A stretch of DNA of 64,000 nucleotides from NCBI GenBank assembly GCA_034522055.1, contig JAXHLS010000002.1, positions 496,001-560,000 of the forward strand. Direction: 5' to 3'. Positions 63,277 to 64,000 of the stretch are shown here, piece after piece; the first letter of the stretch is position 1; each line of letters starts with the position of its first letter. The notes below the pieces were generated by a model that was not told the DNA's origin, made no database searches, and was given only the letters and a program-made list of their open reading frames with translations. A program made the translations under genes and the position numbers. Source of the stretch: Gammaproteobacteria bacterium (GTDB taxonomy: Bacteria; Pseudomonadota; Gammaproteobacteria; JAABTG01).

Positions 63277-64000
63277 ATGTCCTGCGCTGAACCGGCCCTG
63301 CAGGGCGAAACCGCTCCGGCCGGCTGGCAGGCCGAACTCGCACTGCGGCTGGCGCACCGGGACGGGCGCACCCGGGTGGTGCAGCGCCGACATCGGGGCC
63401 CGCTCAATCTGCAACGGGCCTTTTATCCCGAAGGCGAGGTGGCGCATCTATATCTGCTGCATCCACCCGGCGGGGTGGTCGGCGGCGATGATCTGCAGAT
63501 CGACATCCAAGTCGACGCCGGGGGACACGCCGTGGTGACAACACCGGCCGCGGGGAAGCTCTATCGCAGTGACGGACGCCGTGCGCGGCTGCGTCAAACC
63601 CTGAAACTGGAGCCGGCAGCCGTGCTGGAGTGGCTGCCGCAGGAAACCATCGTCTATGCGGGTGCCGAGGCCGACAGCCTGACGCGGGTCGAACTCCAGC
63701 CGGGGAGCCGCTTCATCGGTTGGGAGATGTTGTGTCTGGGGCGCCCTGCCGCAGGCGAGGCCTTCGAGCACGGCGACCTGCGCCAGCGTTTCGAGATCTG
63801 GCGCCAGGGGCAACCACTGTGGCTGGAGCGGGCACGATTCATTGGCGGCTCCGCCGCCCTGGCCGCGGCCTGGGGCCTGCACGGGCGGCCACTCGCCGCC
63901 ACCCTGGTTGCCGTCGGCAGCGCCCACGATCTGGCGCCAAGGATACGCAACGAGGTCGAGGTCGGGCCCGATGAGGCCTTTGCCGTTACCCAGCTCGACG
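63277..64000 (+). CDS. ureD: Urease accessory protein UreD, 3' end outside window
   Basis: 241 residues are visible from ATG 63277; the frame is still open at base 64000. Family motifs: GPLNLQRAFYPEGEVAHLYL, HPPGGVVGGDDLQIDIQV, AVVTTPAAGKLYRSDG, LEWLPQETIVYAGAEADSLT and FIGWEMLCLGRPAAGEAF. UreD (UreH) binds the urease apoenzyme and channels nickel during activation with UreF and UreG. In proteobacteria it usually opens the ureDABC operon, so structural genes are expected to follow. A sigma-54 promoter and an NtrC-like site upstream suggest activation under nitrogen limitation. Ribosome site is weak (GGGGG 10 nt upstream). Confidence 0.93.
   Translation, partial: MSCAEPALQGETAPAGWQAELALRLAHRDGRTRVVQRRHRGPLNLQRAFYPEGEVAHLYLLHPPGGVVGGDDLQIDIQVDAGGHAVVTTPAAGKLYRSDGRRARLRQTLKLEPAAVLEWLPQETIVYAGAEADSLTRVELQPGSRFIGWEMLCLGRPAAGEAFEHGDLRQRFEIWRQGQPLWLERARFIGGSAALAAAWGLHGRPLAATLVAVGSAHDLAPRIRNEVEVGPDEAFAVTQLD

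Noticed and set aside
62923-63290. Small frames between gluQRS and ureD
   Set aside because: Products lack family features and ribosome sites; the region is better explained as a control region with sigma-54 and NtrC-like sites.

Overview
The window reads as the chromosome of a GC-rich gammaproteobacterium, most likely an autotrophic, sulfur-oxidiser-like member of the Chromatiales/Ectothiorhodospiraceae type. This is inferred from gene content: a dksA-gluQRS pair, smc-zipA-sthA, cysZ, a CbbY-type phosphatase (a Calvin-cycle accessory enzyme), a PEP-CTERM protein, a urease locus entered at the right edge, and very GC-rich coding sequence. I saw no rRNA, tRNA, CRISPR array or intact transposase.

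Left part (1-15.3 kb). A GAF-GGDEF diguanylate cyclase cut by the window edge is followed by a DUF255 thioredoxin-fold protein with an IscR-like dyad upstream, a PfkB kinase, and a PLD-VTT lipid enzyme with an EEP-family phosphodiesterase. Next comes a compact carbohydrate cluster: gluconokinase, SMP-30 lactonase, SDR dehydrogenase, glycogen debranching enzyme, GH63 glucosidase and a rhomboid protease. On paper the first five take glucans to glucose, gluconolactone, gluconate and 6-phosphogluconate.

Secretion part (15.4-38 kb). After a PEP-CTERM choice-of-anchor-L protein and a small four-cysteine protein lies a complete type I secretion locus: ABC transporter and HlyD adaptor on +, then a 2,913-residue substrate, a TolC-like channel and a TIGR03032 protein on -. 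The substrate has a FecR-like N-terminal region, cadherin-like domains in nearly identical 660-bp tandem repeats, and two copies of a module made of seven FG-GAP blades plus RTX repeats. An RND efflux pair follows. About 170 bp covering the upstream region and first codons of the RND adaptor also occur, decayed, just before the ABC transporter gene.

Accessory part (37.9-50.2 kb). A RelE/ParE-type toxin-antitoxin pair sits between direct repeats of the 3' end of the RND pump. A Fic protein follows, with two matching dyads upstream, then a decayed glycosyltransferase fragment and several REP-like palindromes. Beyond are a dihaem cytochrome c, a membrane thioredoxin, glycosyltransferases, a three-domain glycosyltransferase/methyltransferase-like/ELM1 fusion, an intradiol dioxygenase and methyltransferases, one of them clearly AT-richer than its surroundings. 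This looks like a surface-glycan region.

Right part (50.2-64 kb). Mostly core genes: sthA, zipA, smc, queF, an FGGY kinase, cysZ, an aminotransferase, a CbbY-like phosphatase, dksA and gluQRS. Non-autonomous inverted-repeat elements are lodged exactly at gene ends (after smc, after the FGGY kinase, after the CbbY gene). The window closes on ureD, preceded by a strong sigma-54 promoter match and an NtrC-like dyad.
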